A stretch of DNA of 36,740 bases from Acidobacteriota bacterium (lineage in GTDB: Bacteria > Acidobacteriota > Terriglobia > Bryobacterales > Bryobacteraceae). The notes beneath the pieces were generated by a model. That model saw only the letters and a program-made list of their open reading frames with translations. It searched no databases and had not been told where the DNA came from. Shown here piece after piece: positions 15,823 through 30,044 of this stretch. The position numbers were made by a program, and so were the translations under genes. Position 1 is the stretch's first letter; each line of letters begins with the position of its first letter. The stretch lies in the NCBI GenBank assembly GCA_025354525.1, contig JANXMS010000628.1, positions 1 to 36,740 of the forward strand, written 5' to 3'.

Positions 15823-17048
15823 ACGTAGGCGACTGAGCCGTCGACGCGGTAATCGAAGCCGCGTCGCCACGGTTTGGGTGGCATCCGGCGCAGGGCGTCC
15901 TCATTGAGTTCGACGCCCCAGCCGGGCTTCGTCGGTAGCGGGAGATAGCCGTCCTTGACCATGAGGGGCTCCTTCAACAGGTCCTTGCGAGGCGACTCGT
16001 CGTCGGGGTGATATTCGAGGACGAGGAAGTTCGGCGTGGCGGCGGCGAAGTGGACGTTGATGACGGTGGCGAGGGGCCCCATGGGGTTGTGGGGGGCGAC
16101 CATGACGTAGTGGGCTTCGGCCATGGCGGCGATTTTGCGCATCTCCCAGATTCCGCCGCAGACGCAGATATCGGGTTGGATGATGTCGAGCGACTGGTTG
16201 GCGAGAAGTTTGCGGAATTCGTGGCGCGTGTAGTTGCATTCGCCGCTGGCGAGGGGGATCTCGACGTGGTCGGCGAGTTTGGCCATGGCGTCTTCGTTTT
16301 CGGGCCGGATCGGCTCTTCGAGCCAGGCCGGATGATACGGCTCGATGGCTTTGGCGAGGCGAACGGCGCGGCTGACTTCGAGGAAACGGGCGTGAATATC
16401 GCAGCCGATATCGACATCGGGGCCGACGGCTTCGCGGACGGCCCGGACACGTTCGGCGGCGCCGAGGGTGACTTTGTTGTAGGAGAGTTGATTGTCTTTT
16501 GGAGGCTGGGGCCGCATCTTTAAGCAGGTGTAGCCGTACTTGGCGACGAGGCGTTTGGCGTTGGCCGCGAGGGCCTCGGGCGTATCGCCACCGACGGATT
16601 GATAGACGCGAATTTTCTCGCGGACTTTGCCGCCGAGGAGCATGTACACGGGCAGGCCAGCGGATTTTCCAGCGATGTCCCAAAGGGCGTGTTCGATGCC
16701 AGAGATGGCGGCGTTGACGATGAGTCCGCCCGGGAAGCGGGTGAAGTTCATCATCATGTTGTAGAGGTGTTCGATGTTGCGCGGATCCTGGCCGATGAGC
16801 CAACTTCTGAAGTCGGTGACGACGGCGGCGGTGGCTTCGTCGGGGCCGCAGGAATAGGCTTCGCCGATGCCGGAGAGGCCCTGGTCGGTTTCGACTTTGA
16901 CGAAGCAGGTGTTGCGCCCTCCGGTGCCGACGAGGATCGTTTTGATGTCGGTGATCTTGAGGGTGGGCTTACCGCCGGGTTGAGCGGCTTGGAGGGCGGG
17001 GACGGCTCCGGCGAGGAGCGAGCGTTCGAAGAAATCGCGGCGCTTCAT
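15819..17048 (-). CDS. Enolase-superfamily (mandelate racemase/muconate lactonizing) sugar-acid dehydratase
   Basis: A 409-residue protein with a Tat-like signal (MKRRDFFERSLLAGAVPALQ). N-terminal capping domain: IKTILVGTGGRNTCFVKVETDQGLSGIGEAY. Barrel: LKMRP near 175, metal ligands in DIGCDIHARF near 214, WLEEPIRP near 243 and ASGECNYTRHEF near 268, and the C-terminal HNPMGPLATVINVHFAAA near 323 with the catalytic His. These match the galactonate/mannonate dehydratase branch, which removes water from sugar acids. The exported location is unusual for a catabolic dehydratase but common in acidobacterial annotations. A TAGAAT box lies 10 nt before the ATG with no Shine-Dalgarno site. The protein's substrate is not decided. 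Confidence 0.82.
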   Translation of the reverse strand: MKRRDFFERSLLAGAVPALQAAQPGGKPTLKITDIKTILVGTGGRNTCFVKVETDQGLSGIGEAYSCGPDEATAAVVTDFRSWLIGQDPRNIEHLYNMMMNFTRFPGGLIVNAAISGIEHALWDIAGKSAGLPVYMLLGGKVREKIRVYQSVGGDTPEALAANAKRLVAKYGYTCLKMRPQPPKDNQLSYNKVTLGAAERVRAVREAVGPDVDIGCDIHARFLEVSRAVRLAKAIEPYHPAWLEEPIRPENEDAMAKLADHVEIPLASGECNYTRHEFRKLLANQSLDIIQPDICVCGGIWEMRKIAAMAEAHYVMVAPHNPMGPLATVINVHFAAATPNFLVLEYHPDDESPRKDLLKEPLMVKDGYLPLPTKPGWGVELNEDALRRMPPKPWRRGFDYRVDGSVAYV

Positions 17049-17364
17049 AGTGACGGGGATTCTATCAGACTGACGAGGACGCGTTGGGATAGTTCGAGTT
17101 GCGCCTTTTCGGAGGCGTCGCGAACAAGCGAGCTAAGCCACTTTGATCGATAGAGCGCGTCCGTTGTTGAAGAGGGTCAAGCGGTGGGACGCACGACGGG
17201 AATGTTCGGGAGATCGAGGAGGAACCAGTCGAGAATGGTGTTCGCGAATTCCAAGCTTTGGTGTGCTTCAGTAAGTAGTGGGAGCGGCCGACTGTCACGA
17301 TGCCGAACTGGAGAGCGACGGACGATCTTATCGGCGAGGTAGCTTGGCCCTGCGCTAGGACCGT
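17049..17364. other. Intergenic region (316 bp), no supported gene
   Basis: It separates two minus-strand genes. A minus-strand open stretch of 64 codons (17177-17371) contains SLEFANTILDWFLLDLPNIP, which faintly recalls the tail of an alpha/beta hydrolase. It has no start of its own and overlaps the receptor stop, so it is at most a gene remnant. The only promoter-like element is TAGAAT at 17059-17064 (minus). Confidence 0.4.
17059..17064 (-). promoter_or_regulatory. Candidate -10 box (TAGAAT) for the enolase-superfamily gene
   Basis: On the minus strand TAGAAT (five of six to consensus, preceded by TGA) ends 10 nt before the ATG. The sequence between has no purine-rich ribosome site, which suggests a leaderless or very short-leader transcript. 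Confidence 0.3.
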
Positions 17365-20300
17365 TTACCAAAGCACTTTCAAACCCATCTGAACCTGCCG
17401 CGGGGAGTTGGCTTGTGAGTTGATGACCCCAAAGGCAGCGGAGGTAACGCTCGTGTTCGGGCCGCTGAATCGCACCGTGTTGAAGGCGTTCAAGGCCTCG
17501 GCCCGCAACTGCAGGCGGACCCGTTCCACGATGCGGAAATCCTTGAACAACGACAGGTCGTGGTTTCGGAGCATATCGTTGCGCAGGTTCGACGTTCGCG
17601 GCGAGACGTTACCAAACGTGAAGGCCAGGGGTTGGCTAAACGTGCTCGTGTCGAAGGCGCGGTTCAGCCGCTCTCGAATAGGCGTATCGAGGGCGGCGCT
17701 CCGGCCATTGGAATTCGCCCGTTGGAGCGAGTTGAAAATGCCGGCGGTGTTCGATGCGGAAATGCCTAGCGGGTTGCCGCCCTGGTAGGTGGTGATGCCG
17801 TTGACCTGCCACTGGCCGGCGGCGAGGTCGAGCCACTTCGGCATGGACGAACCGAAGGCCTTGCCGCGCCCGAATGGCAGTTCGTAGATGTAGCTCATGA
17901 CGAAGCGGTGAGCGATGTCGATGCTGGAGACCGCCCGATCATCGCGCAGGTTATAGCTGTCCTGATGGCTCTCGCCGTCGTCGAGATTCTTCGCCCAGGT
18001 GTAGGAGCCTTCAAACGTTAGACCCTTCGAAAAACGTTTGCTGAGGGTGACCTGGAGCGAGTGGTAGAAGCTGCTGGCTCCGCTCGAGTAGACCGGCGTA
18101 ACCGTGCCGAATTGGGGGTACGGTCGCAGCAGTTGCGCGCGGCTAACACGGGAGGCCCCGATGATGCCGGTGCCGCCTCTTCCGAAGAAAGGGTTGTCGA
18201 CAAGTTGGTTCAACTGCGAGCCGAGGGCGAGCGCTTCTTTGGGCAGTTGGTTTAGGTTGAGTCCGCCTTCGGTGTTCCGGAAGAGATGGAAGCCGCGGGT
18301 ACCGACGTAGGCGACTTCAAGCATCGTCTGGAAAGGCAGTTGCCGTTGGACGTTGGCGTTCCATTGGCGGGTCCAGTTGGTCAACATGTCGCGGGTGACC
18401 GCTTCGATCGTGTTGCCGACCTGCGTCAGCGCGCCGGCCGTAGCGCCGGGGGCACCCGCGAAGCCCTGAGGATAGGGGTTGCGGAGTAGGTTGTTCGGGG
18501 TGATGCCGTCGAGCGAGGTGACCCAGCTATAGTCGCTGCGGAAGCCTTGGGTGCCGATGGTACCGGCAGCGGCGACGAAGCTGGCACCGTAGAGATGACC
18601 GTAGCCGGCGCGGACGACGGTCTTGCCGTTGAGCTGATAGGCCAAGCCGAGACGTGGTGCGAGGTTGTTGTTGTCGTAAGGGAACTGCTGACGACCCTGG
18701 CCGTTGACGCCGACGAAGACGAGTCCGCCCTTCAGGTTTGGGATCACGTTGGCCAGAGGCGAGGCGAGGTTCGGGTCGAAGTAATTCGTGCGATTGAACC
18801 GTTCGGTGCGGGGTGTGTCGATATCCCAGCGAAGGCCGATGTTCAAGGTGAGCTTGTTGGTGATGCGCCAATCGTCCTGGAAGTAGCCGGCGAAATAGAA
18901 GCTTTGCGTGGCGACGTTCTTGAAGTTTTGAATGAGCGAACCGCCGGACCCAGTACCGAGTAGCAGCGAAGCGATCGAGTTGCCGGCCACGGCGGAGGCC
19001 TGGTTAGGGTTCGGGCCCTGGGTGAAGCCGGCACCGAAATTGAAGTCGCCGGCGCTGCGGGCTTCGTTGGTATTCACGCGCAACAGGCGGCCTTCAAAAC
19101 CGACTTTGTAAGTGTGCCGATCGCGTATTTTGGTCCAGTTGGACAACGCTGTGTAGCTCATGAAGGCGTTGCGCCGATTGTCGCCGCCACCGATGCCGAC
19201 GTAGTTAGACGCCGCAAAACCAGGGAAGAGCTGGAAATCCGGGGCTTGGTCATAGGCCGTAGGCAGCCCCAGAGAGGAGGGCTTGAAGCCCAGGCTTTGG
19301 TTGAAAAAGTTGTAAAGCGTGCGCGCGAAGCCGAGGCGAACGTTGAAGATCGACGTCGGGCTCAAGGTGTTTGTGTAGTCGGCGACCATGCCGTGGACGT
19401 GGTCTTCTTCAACGATGCGGCCTTCGGCGATGGTGAGTTCTTTCGGAAACGAAGTGATGGGCACAGACTCGTTCAGGCGGGTGGAGTAGCGGGCGAAGAA
19501 CCGCTGGGTGGCGGAGATGTTTTGGTCGACGCGGTAGTCATGTTGAGTGATGTTGTTCTGGCCGGAACCGGAAAGGGCGTAGTTGTTCTGGTTCGTAATC
19601 GGGTCACCGACCGTGTTGGCGACGGGGTAGTACTTCATCACGTTTAATGCGACCGGGTCGAAGCGGAGCGACGGGATCCGGTTGCCGGGGAAGGCGTCGC
19701 GAATGAAGCCGCCGGCGGAATTGGCGCGCGTCGAGAAGGGGTCGAAGACGTTGATCTGCGCGGCTTGGCCGTTGACCCGGTTAAAGGTCTGGGAGAAGTC
19801 GCCTTGGCGTTCGAGGGCGGTGGGGACGGTAAACGTGCGATTGGCGAAGTTGCGGGCGCGGAGGCCTTCGAAGGAGACCATGAAGAACGTCTTGTCCTTC
19901 TTGATCGGCCCTTGGAGGACGTAGCCGAATTGCGATCGCCTAAAGCTCGCCAGCGGCCGCCCGCGGGAGTTATCGAAGAAATTGTTCGAATCGAGGACCG
20001 AGTTGCGGAGGAATTCGTAGACGCTGCCGTGGAAGCGGTTGCCGCCGGATTTGAAAATGACGTTGAGAACCGAACCCATAGACCTGCCGAACTCGGCGGC
20101 GTAGTTCGAACCCATCACCTTGAACTCTTCAATCGCGTCGACCGACGGGAAGACGGAGATGCCGCCGCTGAGGCCGTTGACCGTGGAGTGCGATGCCGTC
20201 ACGCCGTCGATCAGCGTGTCCATCATGCGGGCGCGCGCGCCGTTGACGGAGTAGCGCATTTCGCCGTAGCTGTTGCCGATCGAGCCAGCGACGCCGGGCG

Positions 20301-20760
20301 TCAGAAAGATGAGGGAATACGCGTTCCGCGTGTTCAGCGGCAGGTTGACGATGCGTCGATTCTCGACCACTTTGCCGATGGAACTCGACGTCGTCTCCAA
20401 TTGAATCGCGTCGGCGGAAACCATGACAGACTCGGCCAGTTCCCCGACCGTGAGTTGGAAGTTGACGGAGGCGGACTGCTGTACCTGGAGCGTGATGCCG
20501 TCCTGGATCGACTTCTTAAAGCCGGAGGCGACCACTTCAAGGCGGTAGGTGCCAGGAGGTAAGGCGGCAAAACGATATATGCCGTCGGTGCCGGAAGGGA
20601 TGGACTGGGTCAAATTTGTGCCGGTATTGGTGGCTTTGACAGTGGCACCGGGGACGACAGCGCCAGAAGAGTCTTGGATCGTGCCGGTAACGGTGGCAGT
20701 GAAACTCTGGGCAAGCAGAAACACAGCCAGAACGGCCAAGGCGAGCAGGAGACGAAGCAT
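17365..20760 (-). CDS. Oar-like TonB-dependent receptor (second)
   Basis: A 1131-residue outer-membrane receptor: signal peptide [19 protein letters not shown], CarboxypepD_reg-like domain at about 20-105 ([33 protein letters not shown]), plug with [15 protein letters not shown] and [22 protein letters not shown] (about 165-250), then a long beta-barrel ending MGLKVLW with a C-terminal Trp. It shares architecture with the receptor at 601-4047 but differs clearly in sequence, so they are paralogues rather than a recent duplication. Downstream lies the enolase-superfamily dehydratase and upstream (52 bp) a heptaheme cytochrome, all on the minus strand. The substrate is unknown; carbohydrate-derived material is a reasonable guess from the dehydratase nearby. 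Confidence 0.87.
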   Translation of the reverse strand: MLRLLLALAVLAVFLLAQSFTATVTGTIQDSSGAVVPGATVKATNTGTNLTQSIPSGTDGIYRFAALPPGTYRLEVVASGFKKSIQDGITLQVQQSASVNFQLTVGELAESVMVSADAIQLETTSSSIGKVVENRRIVNLPLNTRNAYSLIFLTPGVAGSIGNSYGEMRYSVNGARARMMDTLIDGVTASHSTVNGLSGGISVFPSVDAIEEFKVMGSNYAAEFGRSMGSVLNVIFKSGGNRFHGSVYEFLRNSVLDSNNFFDNSRGRPLASFRRSQFGYVLQGPIKKDKTFFMVSFEGLRARNFANRTFTVPTALERQGDFSQTFNRVNGQAAQINVFDPFSTRANSAGGFIRDAFPGNRIPSLRFDPVALNVMKYYPVANTVGDPITNQNNYALSGSGQNNITQHDYRVDQNISATQRFFARYSTRLNESVPITSFPKELTIAEGRIVEEDHVHGMVADYTNTLSPTSIFNVRLGFARTLYNFFNQSLGFKPSSLGLPTAYDQAPDFQLFPGFAASNYVGIGGGDNRRNAFMSYTALSNWTKIRDRHTYKVGFEGRLLRVNTNEARSAGDFNFGAGFTQGPNPNQASAVAGNSIASLLLGTGSGGSLIQNFKNVATQSFYFAGYFQDDWRITNKLTLNIGLRWDIDTPRTERFNRTNYFDPNLASPLANVIPNLKGGLVFVGVNGQGRQQFPYDNNNLAPRLGLAYQLNGKTVVRAGYGHLYGASFVAAAGTIGTQGFRSDYSWVTSLDGITPNNLLRNPYPQGFAGAPGATAGALTQVGNTIEAVTRDMLTNWTRQWNANVQRQLPFQTMLEVAYVGTRGFHLFRNTEGGLNLNQLPKEALALGSQLNQLVDNPFFGRGGTGIIGASRVSRAQLLRPYPQFGTVTPVYSSGASSFYHSLQVTLSKRFSKGLTFEGSYTWAKNLDDGESHQDSYNLRDDRAVSSIDIAHRFVMSYIYELPFGRGKAFGSSMPKWLDLAAGQWQVNGITTYQGGNPLGISASNTAGIFNSLQRANSNGRSAALDTPIRERLNRAFDTSTFSQPLAFTFGNVSPRTSNLRNDMLRNHDLSLFKDFRIVERVRLQLRAEALNAFNTVRFSGPNTSVTSAAFGVINSQANSPRQVQMGLKVLW

Positions 20761-20812
20761 GGTTCGCCTATGTTACAAAATGGTTAGGAAAAAAGGAAGG
20801 CGATGGAGTCGG

Positions 20813-21445
20813 CTAGTGGCAGCCGAGGCAGCGGAACTCGCTGCCGTGGCAGACGGTGCAGGTATCGCGTTCGAGTTGGCTTTTGAAGCGGTTGTGGCGG
20901 TCGATGAACCCGGGGCTATGCGAGGCGGGTTGGAGCTTGGCCGGCGTAGAGTGACATTGTTCGCAGGAGAACGGCGGATCGATTTTGTTGTGGCAGGTTA
21001 GGCAATCGGCCATGTGCGGGAAGTGGGCCGACTTGGCGGGGATCGCCTCGCTTTGCTCGATGCCTTGATGGCAACTGGCGCAGGCGTTTTTTGTGTCGAG
21101 ATGCAGAAGCCGGGTTTCGGCCTCGGTCTTCTGGCCGAGCCAAGTCTTCGCCGTGATCGCCCCGCGGAAGGCCGGGGCGAGGTTGCCCATCTTCGTATGC
21201 AACGCGTGGTTGAACTTGTCGACGGTGCGCACCGATGGTGCCTTGATCGAGACTTCACCGGGTTTGTGGCAGGACGTACAAACGGCGACGTCAGGCAGGT
21301 TGTTATCGGCAGCGGACTTGGACTGCGCGACGGTCTGGTGACACGTCGCGCAGCCAAGCTTCAAAGCCAGATGGTGCTTGTGCGAAAACGGCGCTGCAGT
21401 CGCCAGCGCCGCGCACAAGATCAGCCCTTGTAGGAGATACGCCAA
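20813..21445 (-). CDS. Heptaheme c-type cytochrome
   Basis: A 210-residue protein with signal peptide MAYLLQGLILCAALATA and seven CxxCH motifs: CATCH, CTSCH, CASCH, CLTCH, CEQCH, CTVCH and the very last residues CLGCH. Histidine-rich spacers (FSHKHHLALKLG, KFNHALHTKMG, SAHFPHMAD) resemble cytochrome c3/c7-type bis-His ligation. Its start overlaps the end of the PQQ dehydrogenase gene by 25 bp, so they should be translated together, and the cytochrome is a likely electron acceptor of that enzyme. The protein stops immediately after its last haem motif. Confidence 0.87.
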   Translation of the reverse strand: MAYLLQGLILCAALATAAPFSHKHHLALKLGCATCHQTVAQSKSAADNNLPDVAVCTSCHKPGEVSIKAPSVRTVDKFNHALHTKMGNLAPAFRGAITAKTWLGQKTEAETRLLHLDTKNACASCHQGIEQSEAIPAKSAHFPHMADCLTCHNKIDPPFSCEQCHSTPAKLQPASHSPGFIDRHNRFKSQLERDTCTVCHGSEFRCLGCH

Positions 21446-22596
21446 ACTTTATTGCCCCCGTCTTCAGAGAGAAGCAGACTGCCATCGGGCATCTGCAGGA
21501 AGCCCACCGGGCGGCCCCACACGTCGCGCTTATCCGGGGCCAGCATCCAACCGGTCAGAAAGTCTTCCTTCGGACCTGAAGGTTGGCCACCTTTAAACGG
21601 GACGAACACGACCGAGTAGCCGATTCGCTGAGACCGGTTCCAGGAACCATGCTGGGTTACGAACACGCCTTCCCGATACTTCTTCGGGAACTGAGTGCCG
21701 GTGTAGAAGAGCATGTCGAGGACGGCCACATGGGCACCCATGACGAAGTCGGGTTCGATCGTTTTCTTAACAAGTTCCGGATTCTTGCCTTTGTTCGTGG
21801 GGTCTTCGTTCGGGCCGGTGTAGGCGAAAGGCCAGCCGTAGAAGCCGCCGTCCTTCACGTTGACGAGATAGTCCGGCACCAGATCGTCCCCGAGTCCGTC
21901 CCGCTCTTGCACAGCGGCCCAAATTTTGGTCGTGCCCGGGTAGTGGCGCAGACCGATGATGTTCCGTAGCCCGGCGGCGTAGGTCCGGAAGCCGGAGCCA
22001 TCGGGGTTGTACTCGTTCAGAGCCGCACGGCGCGGATCCTCGCCGACGGTGGCGTTCGATTCCGAGCCGCAGGACACGTACATCTTGTCCTTCTTCAGGT
22101 CGAACAGGATTGACCGGCTGTTGTGGCCCTTGCCGAGACCGGCGTAGGAGACCACCTCCTCGCCTTTGCCGACGGTCATTGCTTTCGAGTCGTACTTGTA
22201 GCGTTTGATGGAAGTCGGTTCGCCGACGTAGAGCCAGTCTTTATAGAACGCCATGCCGTAGGGCCGATCCAGCCCTTCGAGCAGTTTCTTCTTGTCCTTG
22301 CCGTTGTTGGTCATGGCATAGATAGCCCCGTTCGGGGAGTTGGCCGTATCGGAGATCAGGATCTCGCCGCTGGTTCCTTGCAGCATAAACCGAGGCCGCG
22401 CGAAGCCGGTGGAGTACTCTTCAATCGAAAAACCGGCGGGTAGCTTAAGCTGGGCACCGTCCGGTTTGGAGACGACCTGAGGCCGATTGTTGGATGACGG
22501 GGAAGCGTACGGCGCAGGGAGAGTGATCTTGCTCTTCTGGGCGAAGGCGGCACCGGTAGCGGCAATGGTGGAGAGAGTGAAAAGTCGACGTTTCAT
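21421..22596 (-). CDS. PQQ-dependent sugar dehydrogenase, sorbosone-dehydrogenase-like
   Basis: A 391-residue secreted beta-propeller. Signal MKRRLFTLSTIAATGAAFAQ; then LKLPAGFSIEEYSTGFARPR, GLDRPYGMAFYKDWLYVG near 110, GLGKGHNSRSILFD near 155, AAGLRNIIGLRHYPGT near 212, GGFYGWPFAYTGPNEDP near 250, THGSWNRSQ-type motif (VTQHGSWNRSQRIGYSVVFVPF) near 315 and DGSLLLSEDGGNKVWRISY at the end. These fit the soluble glucose/L-sorbosone dehydrogenase family that uses PQQ and oxidises sugars in the periplasm. It overlaps the heptaheme cytochrome gene, a probable redox partner. Its ribosome site GAGGAA lies inside a hairpin just before the ATG (22597-22643). Confidence 0.83.
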   Translation of the reverse strand: MKRRLFTLSTIAATGAAFAQKSKITLPAPYASPSSNNRPQVVSKPDGAQLKLPAGFSIEEYSTGFARPRFMLQGTSGEILISDTANSPNGAIYAMTNNGKDKKKLLEGLDRPYGMAFYKDWLYVGEPTSIKRYKYDSKAMTVGKGEEVVSYAGLGKGHNSRSILFDLKKDKMYVSCGSESNATVGEDPRRAALNEYNPDGSGFRTYAAGLRNIIGLRHYPGTTKIWAAVQERDGLGDDLVPDYLVNVKDGGFYGWPFAYTGPNEDPTNKGKNPELVKKTIEPDFVMGAHVAVLDMLFYTGTQFPKKYREGVFVTQHGSWNRSQRIGYSVVFVPFKGGQPSGPKEDFLTGWMLAPDKRDVWGRPVGFLQMPDGSLLLSEDGGNKVWRISYKG

Positions 22597-22643
22597 GCGG
22601 AATTCCTCGAAAGAACTATTCTAGCGCTCTCGAGGAATCCCGC
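22597..22643 (-). promoter_or_regulatory. Hairpin that covers the ribosome site of the PQQ dehydrogenase gene
   Basis: On the minus strand GCGGGATTCCTCGA (22643-22630) pairs with TCGAGGAATTCCGC (22610-22597), 13 of 14 bases matching. The 3' arm contains the GAGGAA ribosome site and ends directly at the ATG, so the folded RNA would block initiation. It has no T-run, so it is a poor classic terminator for the porin gene upstream. Confidence 0.6.
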
Positions 22644-22658
22644 AGTGAGGGTTGTTAA

Positions 22659-23768
22659 TTACTGACCAAAAAACGCAACCAGGCCGATCAAAACGGTCGA
22701 CTGAGCCTTGGCGCTCGCGTTCTGGTTGCCCCGATCAAAGAAGGCCCGGTTCGACCAGTCGCGCCGGTATTCCAAGCGGCTGAGCAGGCCTTTGGCCCAC
22801 TTGTATTCGCCGGTCATCGTGAACGTGTTCAACTTCTGCGCGGTTCCGGTGATGAAGCCGTCGCGGTCGTTGTAGTGCTCGTAGCGTGGGGTGATGGCGA
22901 CCGTCTTGCTGACTTGGAACTTGGAAGCGAAGCCGATCGCAACCCAGGTGTTCTGGCCGCCTGTCAGGCGCTTGTCGGCCCCATAGTCGAAGTTGACGTA
23001 CATGCTCGTCGTGTCGTTCGGGTTGATGTTCAACACGGTATCGAAGAAGTTGCGGAAGCCCTTGTTAGTGCCGTTCTTCTCGGGGCCGGTGTAATAGTTG
23101 TTGTACCAGGAGACCTTTTTGCCGCTCCAGGCGGTGGTGAAGCCAAGCGTTTTGCCGGAGTTGTTGTCTTCGACGTTGTTCCAGCCGTTGACGAGTTGGA
23201 AGCCGGCGGTGAAGGACTTCGTCAACGGCTTAGTGACGCGGAGGCCCATGTGATAGTAGGGGCCGTTCGCATAGAGATAGCCGCGAGAGTAGTTCCAAGC
23301 GAGGTGAGTTTCCGTTAGTTCGGCACCGGCGGAGGTGTAGAATTTGCCGAAGTCGATCTGGAGGTCGCCGGTATTCTTTGGCTTGAAGCTCACATAAGCT
23401 TGCGGAAGGTACTGGATCACACTTTTGGCCGGGTCGGTGGCATGAAACACTTCCCAGGCTCGACCGAAGCCTATGTCGAGTCTGAACCCAATCGGGTCAG
23501 CGTCGTGCTCGAACGTGAGCTTCGTCATGTTCAGCGTCATCTGGTTCGCTTTCACGTCGAAATTGCGGAGGACGTTATTTCCAGAGGCGGGATTATTGAA
23601 GTTTCTGCTGTAATAGCCGTCGATCAGGCCACTTATTTTGATGGCACCCACGGTCCAGGGGACCGGTGCGGCAGGCGCGGGGTCTGGTGCGGGCGCAGTG
23701 GTTTGCGCGAGAAGGCCAATGTTCGCCACAGACAACGCCACGAGCGCGAGATTCAGAGGAATCTTCAT
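22659..23768 (-). CDS. Outer-membrane beta-barrel protein, BBP2/OmpL-like porin
   Basis: A 369-residue protein. Signal peptide MKIPLNLALVALSVANIGLLAQ, a Pro/Ala-rich linker, then a barrel of alternating strands: ISGLIDGYYSRNFNNP, TKLTFEHDADPIGFRLDIGFGRAWEVF, LQIDFGKFYTSAGAE near 125, WNYSRGYLYANGPYYHMGLRVT, and the closing VLIGLVAFFGQ. This is the pattern of the putative beta-barrel porin-2 family. The ATG at 23768 is chosen because it begins the signal peptide; an upstream start at 23855 would add residues without family character. It is divergent from amtB, sharing a 226-bp control region, which suggests a role in nutrient passage linked to nitrogen, an inference only. Confidence 0.82.
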   Translation of the reverse strand: MKIPLNLALVALSVANIGLLAQTTAPAPDPAPAAPVPWTVGAIKISGLIDGYYSRNFNNPASGNNVLRNFDVKANQMTLNMTKLTFEHDADPIGFRLDIGFGRAWEVFHATDPAKSVIQYLPQAYVSFKPKNTGDLQIDFGKFYTSAGAELTETHLAWNYSRGYLYANGPYYHMGLRVTKPLTKSFTAGFQLVNGWNNVEDNNSGKTLGFTTAWSGKKVSWYNNYYTGPEKNGTNKGFRNFFDTVLNINPNDTTSMYVNFDYGADKRLTGGQNTWVAIGFASKFQVSKTVAITPRYEHYNDRDGFITGTAQKLNTFTMTGEYKWAKGLLSRLEYRRDWSNRAFFDRGNQNASAKAQSTVLIGLVAFFGQ

Positions 23769-23994
23769 TAAGATAAGGTCTCCAGTGTGATTGGGGTGAG
23801 TGTGGAACGACGAGGTTCCATCGCAGAGTAACCAACACTGGATTCCAATAGCCAATAGATAATTTCAATCGGCTGAATAGAAATGTTCGAATTCCCATCG
23901 GGATTCAGAAGTAGCATGATGACAAGCAAAGCATTGTCGCGAGTCTGCCCCGTCCGCATGACTTCTCACACTCTCCACTCCACCTGAGGTGTTT

Positions 23995-28163
<4,169 letters not shown>

Positions 28164-28179
<16 letters not shown>

Positions 28180-29522
28180 CCCGCCGGACCGTCCTCGCCT
28201 CTCTCGCCGCGCCACGCCGACCAAATCTTCTGCTCCTGCTCCCGGACCAATGGCGACCGGACTGGATGCCCGATCAGCCGAATATTCCGCTCCGTCTGCC
28301 GAACCTCGAAAAACTACTCGCGCGCGGGCTCAAATTTACACGAGCCATCACCCCCTCCCCCCTCTGCGCTCCGGCCCGCGCCTGCCTCGCCTCCGGCTTC
28401 TCGTACCAACACTGCGGGGTCGCCAACAACGCCGACAACTACCCCCTCGCCCAGACCACCTACTACCAACTCCTCCGCGACTCCGGCTACCACGTCATGG
28501 GCTGCGGCAAGCTCGACCTGCACAAGAAGACCCAAGACTGGGGCCTCGACGGTCGCCGTCTCGTTCGCGAATGGGGCTTCTCCGACGCCATCGACAACGC
28601 CGGCAAAGGAGACGCCGTCAATAGCGGGGTCCCGGTGCCGAAAGACCCGTACATGAAGTTGCTCCACGACCACGGCCAAGCCGAACTACACGTCAAGGAT
28701 ATGAAGGGCCGCAAAGGCTACGTCGGCACCTACCCCACTCCTCTCCCCGACTCGCTCTACTGCGACAACTTCATCACCGACAACGCGCTCACCCTGTTGA
28801 ACGCCGCTCCGGCCAACAAGCCCTGGCATCTCGCCGTCAACTTCACCGGCCCTCACAGCCCCGTCGATATCACCGCCCGCATGGAGAAAACGGTCCGTGA
28901 CCGAGCTTATCCCCAGCCCAATCGCAACACGCAGTACGAAGCCCCCCACCACGTCGCCATCCGGCAGAACTATTCCGCCATGTGCGAAAACATCGACCGG
29001 GGCATCGGCGAAATTCTAGCCGCCGTCGAGAAACGCGGCGAACTCGACAACACCGTCGTTATCTTCTCGTCCGACCATGGCGAGATGCTCGGCGACCACA
29101 ATCGCTGGGGCAAACACGTCCCGTATCAAGCCTCCATCGGCATCCCTATGGTCGCAGCCGGCCCCGGTGTCAAAGCCCGGGGCGAGTCCAATGCTCTCGT
29201 CTCGCTCCACGATCTTACCGCCACGTTCCTCGACTACGCCGACGGGAAGAAGCCAGCCGGTATGGACAGCCGCTCGCTCCGCCCGCTCCTCGCCGGGCGC
29301 ACGAAGGTACACCGATCCCACGTCGTTTCGGCCCTCGAAGGCTGGCGCCTCGTTTGGGATGGTCGCTACAAGCTCATCGACGGCTTCGAGAAAGAGCCCC
29401 AATTATTCGACCTCCAGACCGACGCCCTCGAAAATTCGAACCTCTGGGCCCAGCCATCGAAGATCCGGGCACACTTGGAAGCTCTGCTTCCCGGCCAAAA
29501 ATTTCACAATCCGGTCAATTGA
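28164..29522 (+). CDS. Sulfatase family protein
   Basis: A 452-residue type I sulfatase. N-terminus with twin Arg (LLTRRTVLASLAAPRRPNLLLLLPDQ), a short export signal merging into the first strand. The activation motif PLCAPARACLASG near residue 66 carries the Cys (C-x-P-x-R) to be converted to formylglycine. Further sites are GYHVMGCGKLDLH near 110, TGPHSP near 231 and VIFSSDHGEMLGDHNRWGKH near 294 with metal-binding Asp and His. It hydrolyses a sulfate ester, probably of a polysaccharide or small sulfated compound. It overlaps glnD by 16 bp, which couples it to the nitrogen operon, an odd partnership. The family also contains phosphonate and phosphodiester hydrolases. Confidence 0.87.
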
Positions 29523-29530
29523 ATCCGATT

Positions 29531-29536
29531 TATACT
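29531..29536 (+). promoter_or_regulatory. Candidate -10 box (TATACT) before the Rieske gene
   Basis: TATACT matches the -10 consensus in five of six positions and ends 8 nt before the ATG at 29545. It lies in the 22-bp gap after the sulfatase gene and could start a separate short-leader transcript for the respiratory genes. Confidence 0.3.
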
Positions 29537-29544
29537 TGAGCAAT

Positions 29545-30042
29545 ATGAAGTCGTCTTCACCTACGGAGCCGCGCCGCGGCTTTCTCGTCGCATCCATCAC
29601 CGGCCTGATGGGGATCATCTCCGCTGCGCTCGCCCTGCCCACGGCTGGCTATCTCCTTGGTGGCTCGAAGCATAAGCGTCCCGCCGACTGGGTGGCCGCC
29701 GGCGACATCGCAAAGCTTGAACCAAACGTCCCTGAGCAGATCGTTTTTGAACGGATCCGCCGCGATGGCTGGAAAACGGTGAAGGAAAAAGCCAGCGCCT
29801 GGATGATCAAGACCGGCGAAAAGGAAGTCGTCGCCTACTCGCCGATCTGCACTCATCTGGGTTGCGCCGTCAGTTGGGACGGTGCGGCCAAGAACTTCGC
29901 CTGCCCCTGCCATACCTCCAGCTTTGGCACCGATGGCAAAGTACTCGCCGGTCCCGCGCCCCGCGCCCTCGACCGGTTTGATATCAAGATCGACGGCACG
30001 ACGATTCTTCTAGGCGAAATTCGCCAGTCCGACAAGGCCTAG
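29545..30042 (+). CDS. Rieske 2Fe-2S protein of a cytochrome bc complex
   Basis: A 165-residue protein with a Tat-type start (PRRGFLVASITGLMGIISAALALPTAGYLL) that serves as membrane anchor. The cluster-binding boxes are CTHLGC near 110 and CPCHTSSF near 130, followed by the proline-rich GPAPRALDRFDI loop. It carries electrons from quinol to cytochrome c in the periplasm. The start at ATG 29545 is chosen because it begins the signal; longer frames run into the sulfatase gene. The cytochrome b/c fusion follows after 2 bp, so both are co-expressed. Confidence 0.93.
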   Translation: MKSSSPTEPRRGFLVASITGLMGIISAALALPTAGYLLGGSKHKRPADWVAAGDIAKLEPNVPEQIVFERIRRDGWKTVKEKASAWMIKTGEKEVVAYSPICTHLGCAVSWDGAAKNFACPCHTSSFGTDGKVLAGPAPRALDRFDIKIDGTTILLGEIRQSDKA

Positions 30043-30044
30043 TC

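Noticed and set aside
17177-17371. Alpha/beta-hydrolase tail remnant
   Set aside because: Only about 20 residues look hydrolase-like, there is no start or catalytic residue, and the frame overlaps the receptor stop.
20761-20788. dif-like site before the second TonB receptor, within the skew-reversal zone
   Set aside because: The left half resembles a XerC arm, but the right half matches the more conserved XerD arm poorly and lies in a promoter region.
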